A stretch of DNA of 64,000 nt from Phycisphaerales bacterium. Lineage in GTDB: Bacteria; Planctomycetota; Phycisphaerae; Phycisphaerales; SM1A02. Below, piece after piece: positions 17,479 through 25,611 of this stretch (positions are counted from its first letter, which is position 1; each line of letters opens with the position of its first letter). The notes beneath the pieces were generated by a model. That model was not told where the DNA came from, did not search any database, and was given only the letters and a program-made list of their open reading frames with translations. Where the stretch lies: NCBI GenBank assembly GCA_029247205.1, contig JAQWLT010000002.1, positions 1 through 64,000 on the forward strand, given 5' to 3'. The position numbers and the translations under genes were made by a program.

Positions 17479-19278
17479 TTAGGTCTGCAAGTTGAAGCGT
17501 GTGGCGCATAACGCGAAGAGGCGATGCCACACCAGACGATTGAAGATGACAACAAAGGCGGCGAGGCTCAACGTACTCGCTGCGAGCATGGCGAAGTCGC
17601 CGGTGTCGGTTGATGAAGCAATGAGTTCACCAATGCCTGGCGTCGTCATAACATCCGAGGAAGTAAGCCCTGTTTGAATGTACTCCGCAACAATGGTCGT
17701 ATTCCATGCGCCACCTGCGGCTGTCACCCAGCCTGTCACAAGCGAAGGCATCATGGCTGGCAAGTCTACGCTCCACATTCGTTTCCACCAACCAAGGCGA
17801 TACACGCTGGAGAGTTCGCCGAATTCGGCAGGAATCGCCATGGCGCCACTCATGGCATTGAACAGGATGTACCACTGACTACCCATCAGCATGAGAACCG
17901 CTGCGATGATCCAAAACGGCACGCCAAACGCAGCAAGCCCGACCGCCAACACCACAAAGTAGGCGGGTGATGGATAGGAGGCCAATACCTGCACGACAGG
18001 GCCAAGCCATGATCGCAACTTGGTAGACCGACCGATTGCGAGCCCAACAGGAATGGCCCACAATGAGGCAATAATCAGCACAGCCATCACCCGGCCGAAT
18101 GAACACCCAAGCCCAATCGCCACGTCTAGCCATCCACCCCGCTCTTCAGTGCCTCGAAATGGAAGTGGCCACACCAGCCTTGCAAGCGAAACGACGCCGG
18201 CAATCAAGATGGCAAGCAGCACAATGCGAATGAGCATGCGAGCAAGACCTCCAAGACGACGCAGCGTGAGATGGTCAGCAGAGGAGGCGTGAATGATCTG
18301 CTTGGGCGACGTTCTTGACGCTACAGCCGAAGCAGCGTTTTTCTCGCGTCGCGCGGACCTGCGAGCAGCGTTATGTCGACGCAGAGCCCGCACCATGGGC
18401 GAGCGATTCCACAGCGTAACCACCCACGAACGTGGTGGTTGCTGCGTCTGCTGCTCTTCAACCTTGAACTTCTGAGCCCAGTACAAGAGCGGGCGGAATA
18501 ACAACTGATCGGTGCCAACAATCAGCACCACGAGTACCAGGCTTCCGACGATCACCAAGCCCCATCTATGTTCCTGCTGCGCCATGGCCAACCACGACCC
18601 AATCCCCGGCAAACGAAAGTCACGGTTCTCCAGCGTGAACATCTCAATGGTTGTCAAGAAGAACCAACCACCTGCAAATGACATCATTGAGTTGTAAATG
18701 AGCCCGATCATCGAAGCGGGCAACTCGACTCGCATGAATGTGCGCCCTGGCCCCAATCGATTGACTTTTGCCACTTCGTACAGACTCGGCGGAACTGCTC
18801 GGATGGACTGGTAGAAGCCGAAAGCCATATTCCAAGCTTGGCCTGTGAAAATCATGATGATGCATGCCAGTTCCAGTCCAAACTCATTCCCTGGCATGAG
18901 TGTGATGAGCGCCAGCGTGACGGGCGGCAAGAACGAGAGCACAGGAATGGTCTGCAGTACATCGAGCGCGGGAATCATGAACCGATCGGCCCGACGCGAG
19001 TGGGCAGCGATCGATCCGTAGATAACGGTGAACACCAACGAGAGCAGCATGGCTGCGAGACACCGAGACAAACTCAGTCCCGCGTAAGCAGGTAAGGCCG
19101 ACAGGCTCAGTTCAATAGGCGCTTCACGAACATAGCCCTCACTCATCTGTCGGCCATACAGAATCAACAGCCCAACCACGCCGAGCAGCAATCCAAACAC
19201 CATTGAATCAGAGACAGCGCTGCCAGATCTCCGAGAGAGGCTACGAAGCAGACTTCCAGACACCAGGCCGATCGCCAC
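17479..19278 (-). CDS. Fused double ABC permease (two BPD_transp_1 domains)
   Basis: A 599-residue inner membrane protein with two permease units joined by a cytosolic linker. Unit 1 (about 30-280) has the EAA-type loop YEVAKVNRLGPGRTFMRVELP; unit 2 (about 345-595) has GELSSVYRLGWWKRMWSVDLPAMMP at the same place. Both have five or six membrane spans, so one chain supplies the whole translocation pore. The linker is Arg/Ala-rich (RRHNAARRSARREKN). GTG start with AAGGAGG eight bases upstream. It pairs with the ATPase downstream. Fused permeases of this sort are known in the NitT/TauT group; the substrate is not evident. Confidence 0.85.
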   Translation of the reverse strand: MAIGLVSGSLLRSLSRRSGSAVSDSMVFGLLLGVVGLLILYGRQMSEGYVREAPIELSLSALPAYAGLSLSRCLAAMLLSLVFTVIYGSIAAHSRRADRFMIPALDVLQTIPVLSFLPPVTLALITLMPGNEFGLELACIIMIFTGQAWNMAFGFYQSIRAVPPSLYEVAKVNRLGPGRTFMRVELPASMIGLIYNSMMSFAGGWFFLTTIEMFTLENRDFRLPGIGSWLAMAQQEHRWGLVIVGSLVLVVLIVGTDQLLFRPLLYWAQKFKVEEQQTQQPPRSWVVTLWNRSPMVRALRRHNAARRSARREKNAASAVASRTSPKQIIHASSADHLTLRRLGGLARMLIRIVLLAILIAGVVSLARLVWPLPFRGTEERGGWLDVAIGLGCSFGRVMAVLIIASLWAIPVGLAIGRSTKLRSWLGPVVQVLASYPSPAYFVVLAVGLAAFGVPFWIIAAVLMLMGSQWYILFNAMSGAMAIPAEFGELSSVYRLGWWKRMWSVDLPAMMPSLVTGWVTAAGGAWNTTIVAEYIQTGLTSSDVMTTPGIGELIASSTDTGDFAMLAASTLSLAAFVVIFNRLVWHRLFALCATRFNLQT

Positions 19279-19413
19279 GATCGATCCTCCTTCGCAGGCC
19301 TCCCAGGCACCGGCTCTGAGATGGCTGGCCCTCTTTCACACCATGCTTGTGGCCGATACCCTATACACCAGCCAGACCCGCCACAAGACAAGACGAGGCC
19401 CATAAGGGAGCTG

Positions 19414-20550
19414 ATGTCAGAGACTGCGGGATCACGGAGCTCGCCCCGAGTGAATCCTCCAAGAGACCAACAACGTGCCGACCAGATCTTTGCGGAAGCA
19501 ATGGATCGTCCGCCGGCGGCCCGTCTTGACTTTATTGAGTCGGTCTGTGGCGAGGATGACACGCTTCGTTCGGAAGTACAAGAATTGCTCGACCACTACT
19601 CGTCCGCCGAAGATGCGCTCACGCAAACTCGCACGACACATCGCATCACTGGCCGTCCCGAGATCGAGCAGGTTGACCTACGGACTGACTCAGGACGGAC
19701 TGTTGGCACGTGTCGGCTTGATGGCAAACTGCCAGACGACGGTTTATTTGAACAATGGGCGACTCGCCGCAATAGCGATGGGCCCCCTGCAATTCTGTCG
19801 CTCGCACGTTCGCGGCTCTCGCTCGACGAAGCGAGACGGGTTGGCGTGCATGCAGAGTCATTGCTGCGGCTGGATCATCCCGGCCTTCCACGCGTCTTGG
19901 AAGCAGGCACCGTCGATCTCGGCCGAGGCCCAGAAGCATTCTTTCTCGTCGAGCGAATCGAAGGCACACCACTTCTAGAAGGTGCCGCAAGTTCAATCGC
20001 TGACTTGCGCAACTGTGTCGAGTATCTCGTTGATGTATGCGATGCGGTTCAGGAACTGCACTTCAGCGGACTCCTGCATGGCCGTATCACCACCGACCGC
20101 TGTGTCGTCACCGAAGACGGCAGCGTTCGGCTCATTGGCCCCGGTCTACTCGCAGCCGTAGCCACAGCGGTACCCGAGAGTGTGGCAGCAATCGAATTAC
20201 GTGAGGCTGATGGCGCACCTGAGCGACCAGTACTTGCAGCATTAGCGCTGGATGGACGCGTAGACGTCTTCGACCTCGGCACAATGATCAAGACCTGGCT
20301 GGCCGACATAATCGGTCCACTTGCAGACCAACTCAGGATCATTGCTGCCAAAGCCACCAGCCACGACCGCCAAGATCGCTACCGATCTGCTGGCGAACTG
20401 GGTGATGCCCTCCGCTGCGCCCTCTCGCCTCACGCCCACAATGGCGACGACGGGATGACGCTTACGGATGGGCTTTCCCCAATCACCAAGATTGCGCTCT
20501 TGATGACCAGCGCCGTGGTGGGGTTCACCATCGGCGTCCTACTGTTCTGA
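19414..20550 (+). CDS. Membrane-anchored Ser/Thr pseudokinase
   Basis: About 378 residues from an ATG at 19414, with GGGAG close upstream; the frame is open to 19321. The N-terminal ~60 residues (RADQIFAEAMDRPPAARLDF and ESVCGEDDTLRSEV) are the helical segment found before planctomycete kinases. The kinase-like region keeps the overall order but has lost every catalytic motif: no Gly loop, AILSLARS where the ATP-binding Lys is expected, LLHGRITTDRCVV in place of HRDxKxxN, and LIGPG in place of DFG. The last 22 residues are one membrane span (ALLMTSAVVGFTIGVLLF). Likely a scaffold or receptor, divergent from the ABC operon. Confidence 0.75.
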   Translation: MSETAGSRSSPRVNPPRDQQRADQIFAEAMDRPPAARLDFIESVCGEDDTLRSEVQELLDHYSSAEDALTQTRTTHRITGRPEIEQVDLRTDSGRTVGTCRLDGKLPDDGLFEQWATRRNSDGPPAILSLARSRLSLDEARRVGVHAESLLRLDHPGLPRVLEAGTVDLGRGPEAFFLVERIEGTPLLEGAASSIADLRNCVEYLVDVCDAVQELHFSGLLHGRITTDRCVVTEDGSVRLIGPGLLAAVATAVPESVAAIELREADGAPERPVLAALALDGRVDVFDLGTMIKTWLADIIGPLADQLRIIAAKATSHDRQDRYRSAGELGDALRCALSPHAHNGDDGMTLTDGLSPITKIALLMTSAVVGFTIGVLLF

Positions 20551-21225
20551 TCAGCGACGACGACGACGTCCCGCAAGACCGGCCAAACCAAGCAATGCCA
20601 ACGCACCAGGCGCTGGGATGGCGGCATACCTCAAGTCCATTGTTGCCGTATTCAAGCTAATGTTGACCGTATCAGAGCTCCAAATCAGGCCAACTTCGCG
20701 AATGTCGGCAGAGAGGCCAGAGAGATCAAAGCTCCAACTGACATTGACGATGGCACCCGGTCCCTGGCCAAAGTCCACTTCCTCGTAGTAATTCATGCTG
20801 TAATCAAAGAGAGGCATAACAATGCCCGATTCACCACCTTCGGTTCCATCGTTCCAAGCAAGCATGGCGCCGGCGTAATCGATCTCGGTCCCCATTGTGG
20901 CAAAGTTGAATACCACATCCTGAATATCAGTATCGGAATAGCCGTAGGTATGAATGTTCAAGGCGCCACCGAAACCATAGATATTGCCGGCACCAGTGAT
21001 GATGGCATTCTCCCCGAAGTTGAAGAGCAACGCATTGCCTGAAGGGAAGGGTTCGTTCCCTGGGAAATTAGGCCCACCAGTAATGCCATCCGCTGATGTA
21101 AAGGTCTCCCACTCATAGTGGGCTGTGTTTGCATCGCCTCGCCAGTCGGGGGCATCTTCAACAACGTACGCAGCACCGGCAAATCCAGTCGTAGCAAGTG
21201 CAAACAAAACTGTAAAACGCTTCAT
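20551..21225 (-). CDS. PEP-CTERM-like secreted protein
   Basis: A 224-residue protein with signal peptide MKRFTVLFALATTGFAGAAYV; the start at 21225 has AAGGAGAG upstream. The body is beta-rich with many Tyr, Asn and Gly residues. It ends IPAPGALALLGLAGLAGRRRRR: a PAPG motif, a hydrophobic helix and an Arg cluster, the tripartite form of PEP-CTERM sorting tails with Ala in place of Glu. Such tails are cut by exosortase or archaeosortase-type enzymes during export. The body has no known enzymatic motif. It shares its stop area with the end of the convergent pseudokinase gene. Confidence 0.75.
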   Translation of the reverse strand: MKRFTVLFALATTGFAGAAYVVEDAPDWRGDANTAHYEWETFTSADGITGGPNFPGNEPFPSGNALLFNFGENAIITGAGNIYGFGGALNIHTYGYSDTDIQDVVFNFATMGTEIDYAGAMLAWNDGTEGGESGIVMPLFDYSMNYYEEVDFGQGPGAIVNVSWSFDLSGLSADIREVGLIWSSDTVNISLNTATMDLRYAAIPAPGALALLGLAGLAGRRRRR

Positions 21226-21305
21226 CTCTCTATCTCTCCTTGAGCCGTCAGACCAAGTCGACGGTATGAAAAAAACACTTCTTCCAATAAGTTTCGTCAT
21301 CAGGC

Positions 21306-22295
21306 CTACCACGCACTAATCACATCAAGCAAATCATTGACATCCACAACACCCGAACTATCAAGGTCCGCTGCACAACATGGGCAACGGCCGAAAGCCT
21401 CAAGCACACCAAGTAAGTCCTCCACATTCACCAAGCCATCACCAGTGACATCACCTGGTACGCCAGATGGAACTTGCAATTCGACGGCAAGTTGAAGCGA
21501 TGCGGCAGACGTCACGCCAAGATCAATCAGCGGATTTTCCTTGAGTACCCAATCTGGATAATTCGCTACGCCGCCAGAGCCCGGCTCTGAAGCGGGATGG
21601 AGCGACGTGACCATAAACTCGAGAAGCCCATCGGCGAGCGCTCGCCTGAGATAACACTGCACGTCGACATCATTGACATCGACATCGAAAGTGAGTGTGG
21701 AATAGGCCGGTATCAGTGAACCCTCGGATACATCCGCGACGGTGCCTGTGGCCCACACATTTGGATCAAATGCCTGCGTCAGATTGTTGGAGATATCACG
21801 TGGGCTACCATCCTGATCAAAGTCAATTGGGAAACAATTCCGAACACCCGCAGCCATTGCCTCACCGAATGGGCCGTCTTCGCCGAAGGACCAGCCCGTC
21901 CAGCCATTACGAAATCCAATGCCCGTGAGCGAGGTTGGCCGACCGACATCATCATCACCAAGCCCATTTGGATCGTACGTACTCCACGCATCAGGCGATG
22001 AATCGTATGGAATATCGTCACTGGCCAGCGCGATTTCAATCGTGCACTGCGTAACTCGGTAAGAAGATGATGGCAAGAGCACGTCGATCGAGTCGCCTGT
22101 GACGAAGCCGAGCAATACTTGCCCATCGCGATCATCGAAGGGGTAGTCACTGCCAAATGCAGTAAAGGTCGGACCAACCGGTCGCGTCCCGGCTGCTGAG
22201 TTAAACGCATAGTTCCAGCGATCATAGGTCGGCATTGAGAAACTATGGTCCACTGGGGCACCAAGCAAAGCTGGACAAACAATGCAGATCAACAT
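21306..22295 (-). CDS. Secreted protein with two C-terminal dockerin-like repeats
   Basis: About 329 residues. The start at 22295 (MLICIVCPALLGAPVDHSFS, signal peptide) is preferred over the open frame to 22418, since GGAG lies ten bases upstream. The middle part is beta-rich and Asp-rich, of unknown family. The C-terminus holds GDVTGDGLVNVEDLLGVLEA and, 18 residues on, ADLDSSGVVDVNDLLDVISA: two EF-hand-like calcium loops in the dockerin type I arrangement. Likely surface or extracellular; partner cohesins were not found in the window. Confidence 0.7.
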   Translation of the reverse strand: MLICIVCPALLGAPVDHSFSMPTYDRWNYAFNSAAGTRPVGPTFTAFGSDYPFDDRDGQVLLGFVTGDSIDVLLPSSSYRVTQCTIEIALASDDIPYDSSPDAWSTYDPNGLGDDDVGRPTSLTGIGFRNGWTGWSFGEDGPFGEAMAAGVRNCFPIDFDQDGSPRDISNNLTQAFDPNVWATGTVADVSEGSLIPAYSTLTFDVDVNDVDVQCYLRRALADGLLEFMVTSLHPASEPGSGGVANYPDWVLKENPLIDLGVTSAASLQLAVELQVPSGVPGDVTGDGLVNVEDLLGVLEAFGRCPCCAADLDSSGVVDVNDLLDVISAW

Positions 22296-22407
22296 TTTGA
22301 CACTACTCCAAGCCAAACGATGCGCTATACACCACTTATGATCATCAAAATATACGCCGAGAACTGAACAGCAAATTCGAAGGCATGCTATCCTACAGTT
22401 GTTGCGA

Positions 22408-22435
22408 TTGACTCGCAAGCACTTCTACATAATTA
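22408..22435 (+). promoter_or_regulatory. Candidate sigma70-type promoter for the prepilin-like gene
   Basis: TTGACT (22408-22413), a 16-base spacer, and TAATTA (22430-22435) lie 28 bases before the ATG at 22463, in the AT-rich gap between divergent genes. Spacing and match are fair; the call rests on consensus only. Confidence 0.4.
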
Positions 22436-22462
22436 AGATCCTTTTATCCGATTAAGGCCGCC

Positions 22463-23431
22463 ATGCGAATTGCTCGACACTTTGAAACGCCTTCGCCTCG
22501 CACCCACAGGCCCACGCCAGGCGATCGACGCCAGACCGCAGGCTTCACGCTCATCGAGTTACTGGTCGTCATTGTCATTCTGGGAATATTGGCAGCCATC
22601 ATCATCCCGGCGGCAACCGCAGTATCTGGTGCGTCTCGAACAACGCACGAGCGGGCCGCAGCCCGCGGGCTGCTCGTTGCATGGAGGCAATGGTCGCTCG
22701 ACCATGATGGTCGCCTCCTTCCAGGCCAACTTGAATTGTCGGCCCCACTGCCCGGAAGCGAAGCGCCCATGCAGTGGAATGGCACAGCCATTCCGGAAAT
22801 TGCCAGACGAAGATGGATCTGGCAACTGCATTCATATCTCGACGACCCTGACGCATGCCTGTGGGTCAATGACCAAGAGACATTTCACGAGAATGCCATC
22901 GCCAATGCTGCCGATCCGGCAGATGGGGTCTACCTCGCAACCCTGCATCCGTCCTTCGGTCTTAACACAGACTTTCTTGGTGGCCGTCAGTCCAATGCCT
23001 GTGACACATGGACACTCTCGGAGTACATCAGATCACAGGATGAGGGCGCACGACCGCTCTATAGCGACTCGCTCGCCCGCATTCGCAGGCCCGCGGACCT
23101 TATTGCGTTTGCCTCAAGTCGCGGTCCATTTACAGATGCAAATGCAACCCGAACCATCGAAGGATTCTGGAGGCTGAACCCGCCGTGGAAACCTGCCGCT
23201 GGAGGTAGCGCACCGCGGTGGGCGACCAATGGCAACGGCGGCTTTGCAGTTCCTGCTGACGGCACGGACCCCGAACTCGTTGGTGGATTCTTGTCCCCGC
23301 GACATGGCGGCCGGATCGTCGTCGCTGCCCCAGATGGGCACGTCAGCCTGCAGCCATTTGAGGCCATGGGCAACATGCGCCGATGGGCTGATGCCGCAAC
23401 AGGGCCCCACTGGGCACCCTCACTGCCTTGA
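22463..23431 (+). CDS. Type II secretion / type IV pilin-like protein (prepilin)
   Basis: A 322-residue protein with a prepilin N-terminus: RRQTAGFTLIELLVVIVILG, with cleavage expected after AG and Glu at mature position +5, then a hydrophobic helix (about residues 32-52). The long globular part has a planctomycete H-X9-DG-like region (FLSPRHGGRIVVAAPDGHVS near the end) common in pseudopilin-like proteins of this phylum. It may be a pseudopilin of a secretion machine or one of the many prepilin-like surface proteins of planctomycetes. It stands alone here; no GspE or PilD gene is near. Confidence 0.78.
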   Translation: MRIARHFETPSPRTHRPTPGDRRQTAGFTLIELLVVIVILGILAAIIIPAATAVSGASRTTHERAAARGLLVAWRQWSLDHDGRLLPGQLELSAPLPGSEAPMQWNGTAIPEIARRRWIWQLHSYLDDPDACLWVNDQETFHENAIANAADPADGVYLATLHPSFGLNTDFLGGRQSNACDTWTLSEYIRSQDEGARPLYSDSLARIRRPADLIAFASSRGPFTDANATRTIEGFWRLNPPWKPAAGGSAPRWATNGNGGFAVPADGTDPELVGGFLSPRHGGRIVVAAPDGHVSLQPFEAMGNMRRWADAATGPHWAPSLP

Positions 23432-23526
23432 CCGCACTGAAAATCAGCCGCACCAAATCCCAAGTACTCTGTGCCAAGAAAGCTACAAGTTGGTTGTGGC
23501 GTCATCACCAATAAGGAAGTCTTGCC

Positions 23527-25080
23527 ATGGCCATGTTGCTCTTGCTGATCGGTATCGCTGCTGCGATTCCGTTATTTATCTGGGCATTCACGTCTGAGAG
23601 CAGCACGATCAAAGTATTCGGCGCTATCGGAGCACTCGCTGTGCTCTTCCTCTTTGTGTTGTTTAGTTCTGTCCGGCACGTTGGCGAGTCCGAGGTCGGA
23701 ATTGTGGTCAAGCACTTCGGAGAGGAACTCCCAAGTGGCGACATCATCGCCACGAATGGCGAGAAGGGCCCACAAGCACTCATCTTGGGGCCTGGCTGGC
23801 ACTTCTGGCTGTGGCCCGGCTTGTTTGATGTCGAGATCGATCAGGTTGTGCGCGTCGAGAGTGACAAAGTTGGGCTCCTCACGGCAATTGATGGGCAACC
23901 CCTACCAAGCGGGCAGGCCTTTGCAGACGAATGGGAAAACCCGAATGACATGCTCAGAGCCGAGCACTTCCTCTCTGATGGAAATGGATTTCGCGGCCCA
24001 CAAGTCTCTGTACTGAAACCGGGCAACTACCGCCTGAACACACGGCTCTTTGATATCGAACTCGTCGACGTCACGAATATCCCAAAGGCTCAAATTGGAG
24101 TCGTCAAATCGAACGTAGGCAACGAGGCCGCTACAGGCGATGACGACGTGACAGCCATTGTCGACAAGGGGCAACGAGGTATCTGGCGAGAACCGCTGCA
24201 CCCCAACAAGCTCTACCTCAACACCAAAGCATACGAGGTCACGCTGCTCTCCACCGAGCAGCAGATCATTCGGTACGGCATTGGTCCTGACTCAGCCGAA
24301 GGATCCGACGGCCGTGAAATCGAAGTGCGCACCTCCGATGGCTTCACCTTCCCGGTGGACGTCCGAGTGGAATTTCGTATTCGTCCCATCGATGCCCCGC
24401 AGGTTGTAGCTGAATTTGGCGGTGATCAGGAGAATCTCCAGCGATACCTTGCTTCGGTTGTGCGGGCGATCTTCCGCAATAACGCCGAGAACGTAAAGGC
24501 CCTCGACTACGTGCAGCAACGATCTCAACAAGAGTCATCGAGCACAGAAACCATCCAAACTGAAATGGCCCAAGTGGGAGTCGCAGTGAACGCTGTTCGA
24601 ATCGGTCAAATCGGCGACGATGCGTCGCTTGGCAACCTGCTCAAGACCCAGACAGATCGCGAAATTGCATTGCAAGAGCAAATCACGTTTCAGGAACAAG
24701 AGCGGGCCGCTGAGCAACAAAAGGCGCTCAGCCGAACGCAGCAAGAGGCCGCAGAAGAAGCCAATCTTGCAACGGCGACCTACGCAGTAAAGATTGCGGA
24801 ACAGTCCAAGGAGCAACGAATTATCGAAGCAACGGCCGAAGCCGAGGCCATTCGAATCGGAGCCGAAGCTCAAGCCGAACTCTTTCGGCGACTGGCCGAA
24901 GAGATTGGACCGCAAAATGCTGCGCTACTTGAGTTGCTGAAGGTCATCGGCGAGCGGAATATCGAAATTACACCGCGCGTCATGGTTGTCGGTCAGGACG
25001 GTGGCGGTGGAAATGAAAGCACAGCGCTCATCGGGACGATGCTCGACAGCATGGTGCACCGCGAACCTGTGCAAAACTAA
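23527..25080 (+). CDS. SPFH/Band 7 (flotillin-like) membrane protein
   Basis: A 517-residue protein: two hydrophobic segments at the N-terminus (MAMLLLLIGIAAAIPLFIW and AIGALAVLFLFVLF), then a Band 7 domain from about residue 55 (VRHVGESEVGIVVKHFGEEL) to about 360 with VDVRVEFRI and ALDYVQQRS, then a long Glu/Gln/Ala coiled coil (KALSRTQQEAAEEANLATA). Such proteins form oligomeric membrane scaffolds. AAGGAAG precedes the ATG. Its stop shares the CTAA bases with the convergent lipoprotein gene. Confidence 0.85.
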   Translation: MAMLLLLIGIAAAIPLFIWAFTSESSTIKVFGAIGALAVLFLFVLFSSVRHVGESEVGIVVKHFGEELPSGDIIATNGEKGPQALILGPGWHFWLWPGLFDVEIDQVVRVESDKVGLLTAIDGQPLPSGQAFADEWENPNDMLRAEHFLSDGNGFRGPQVSVLKPGNYRLNTRLFDIELVDVTNIPKAQIGVVKSNVGNEAATGDDDVTAIVDKGQRGIWREPLHPNKLYLNTKAYEVTLLSTEQQIIRYGIGPDSAEGSDGREIEVRTSDGFTFPVDVRVEFRIRPIDAPQVVAEFGGDQENLQRYLASVVRAIFRNNAENVKALDYVQQRSQQESSSTETIQTEMAQVGVAVNAVRIGQIGDDASLGNLLKTQTDREIALQEQITFQEQERAAEQQKALSRTQQEAAEEANLATATYAVKIAEQSKEQRIIEATAEAEAIRIGAEAQAELFRRLAEEIGPQNAALLELLKVIGERNIEITPRVMVVGQDGGGGNESTALIGTMLDSMVHREPVQN

Positions 25081-25538
25081 CGAACTTGAATCTGCCCCAT
25101 CCAACGCTCGTCGCTCGTTGACACACCGGTCCCAGGACGCACCAGTGCCAGGGTGAGAATCGCCTCGCCGATGCCCACCGCTTCGAATCGCAGGTGCTGC
25201 ATTCCGATGAGATCTTTGCGGGCCTTCTGTTCCTCCGTCTGATCAAACCGATTGCCGTCGGGCATGATCACCATCTGATCCGGCCTCCGGACAAGTTGCC
25301 ACACCCGACCAGACGACGGGCTCTCAGGCAAATTCACAAGCAGTATCTGCCCGACACGCAGTTCGATGACGGTGCCCGCCTCAGCGAGCCCAACCACCAA
25401 CTCGTTGTCAGAACTTGCGGTCTGGCCACTGCCTGATCGCCCATCCTTGCTCGACGCGCAGCCCAGAGAAAGCATGCCGAGCAGCAGCATGCCACCGAGA
25501 ACCGCCTTAATCTTGAACGACTTCTGTGGTGTATTCAT
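25077..25538 (-). CDS. Lipoprotein with chagasin-like (I42) peptidase inhibitor fold
   Basis: A 153-residue protein with basic N-terminus, hydrophobic stretch and lipobox LSLGC near residue 27. The mature part has RVGQILLVNLPESPSSGRVWQLV, which fits the N-P-T-T-G-Y-x-W loop of chagasin-type inhibitors (here SPSSGRVW), and LRFEAVGIGEAILTLALVRPG, fitting their F-x-A-x-x-x-G-x-A-x-L-x-L-x-x-x-R-P strand. Such proteins block papain-like cysteine peptidases. Inference: an envelope inhibitor. The longer frame to 25769 is not needed; the ATG at 25538 is used. Confidence 0.55.
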   Translation of the reverse strand: MNTPQKSFKIKAVLGGMLLLGMLSLGCASSKDGRSGSGQTASSDNELVVGLAEAGTVIELRVGQILLVNLPESPSSGRVWQLVRRPDQMVIMPDGNRFDQTEEQKARKDLIGMQHLRFEAVGIGEAILTLALVRPGTGVSTSDERWMGQIQVR

Positions 25539-25611
25539 GGGTTCGAGTGTAGCGGGTCGAGCGCGGCCGTACCATTCACGCCACGGCAAATGGCACAGGA
25601 GAACCGAGCCC

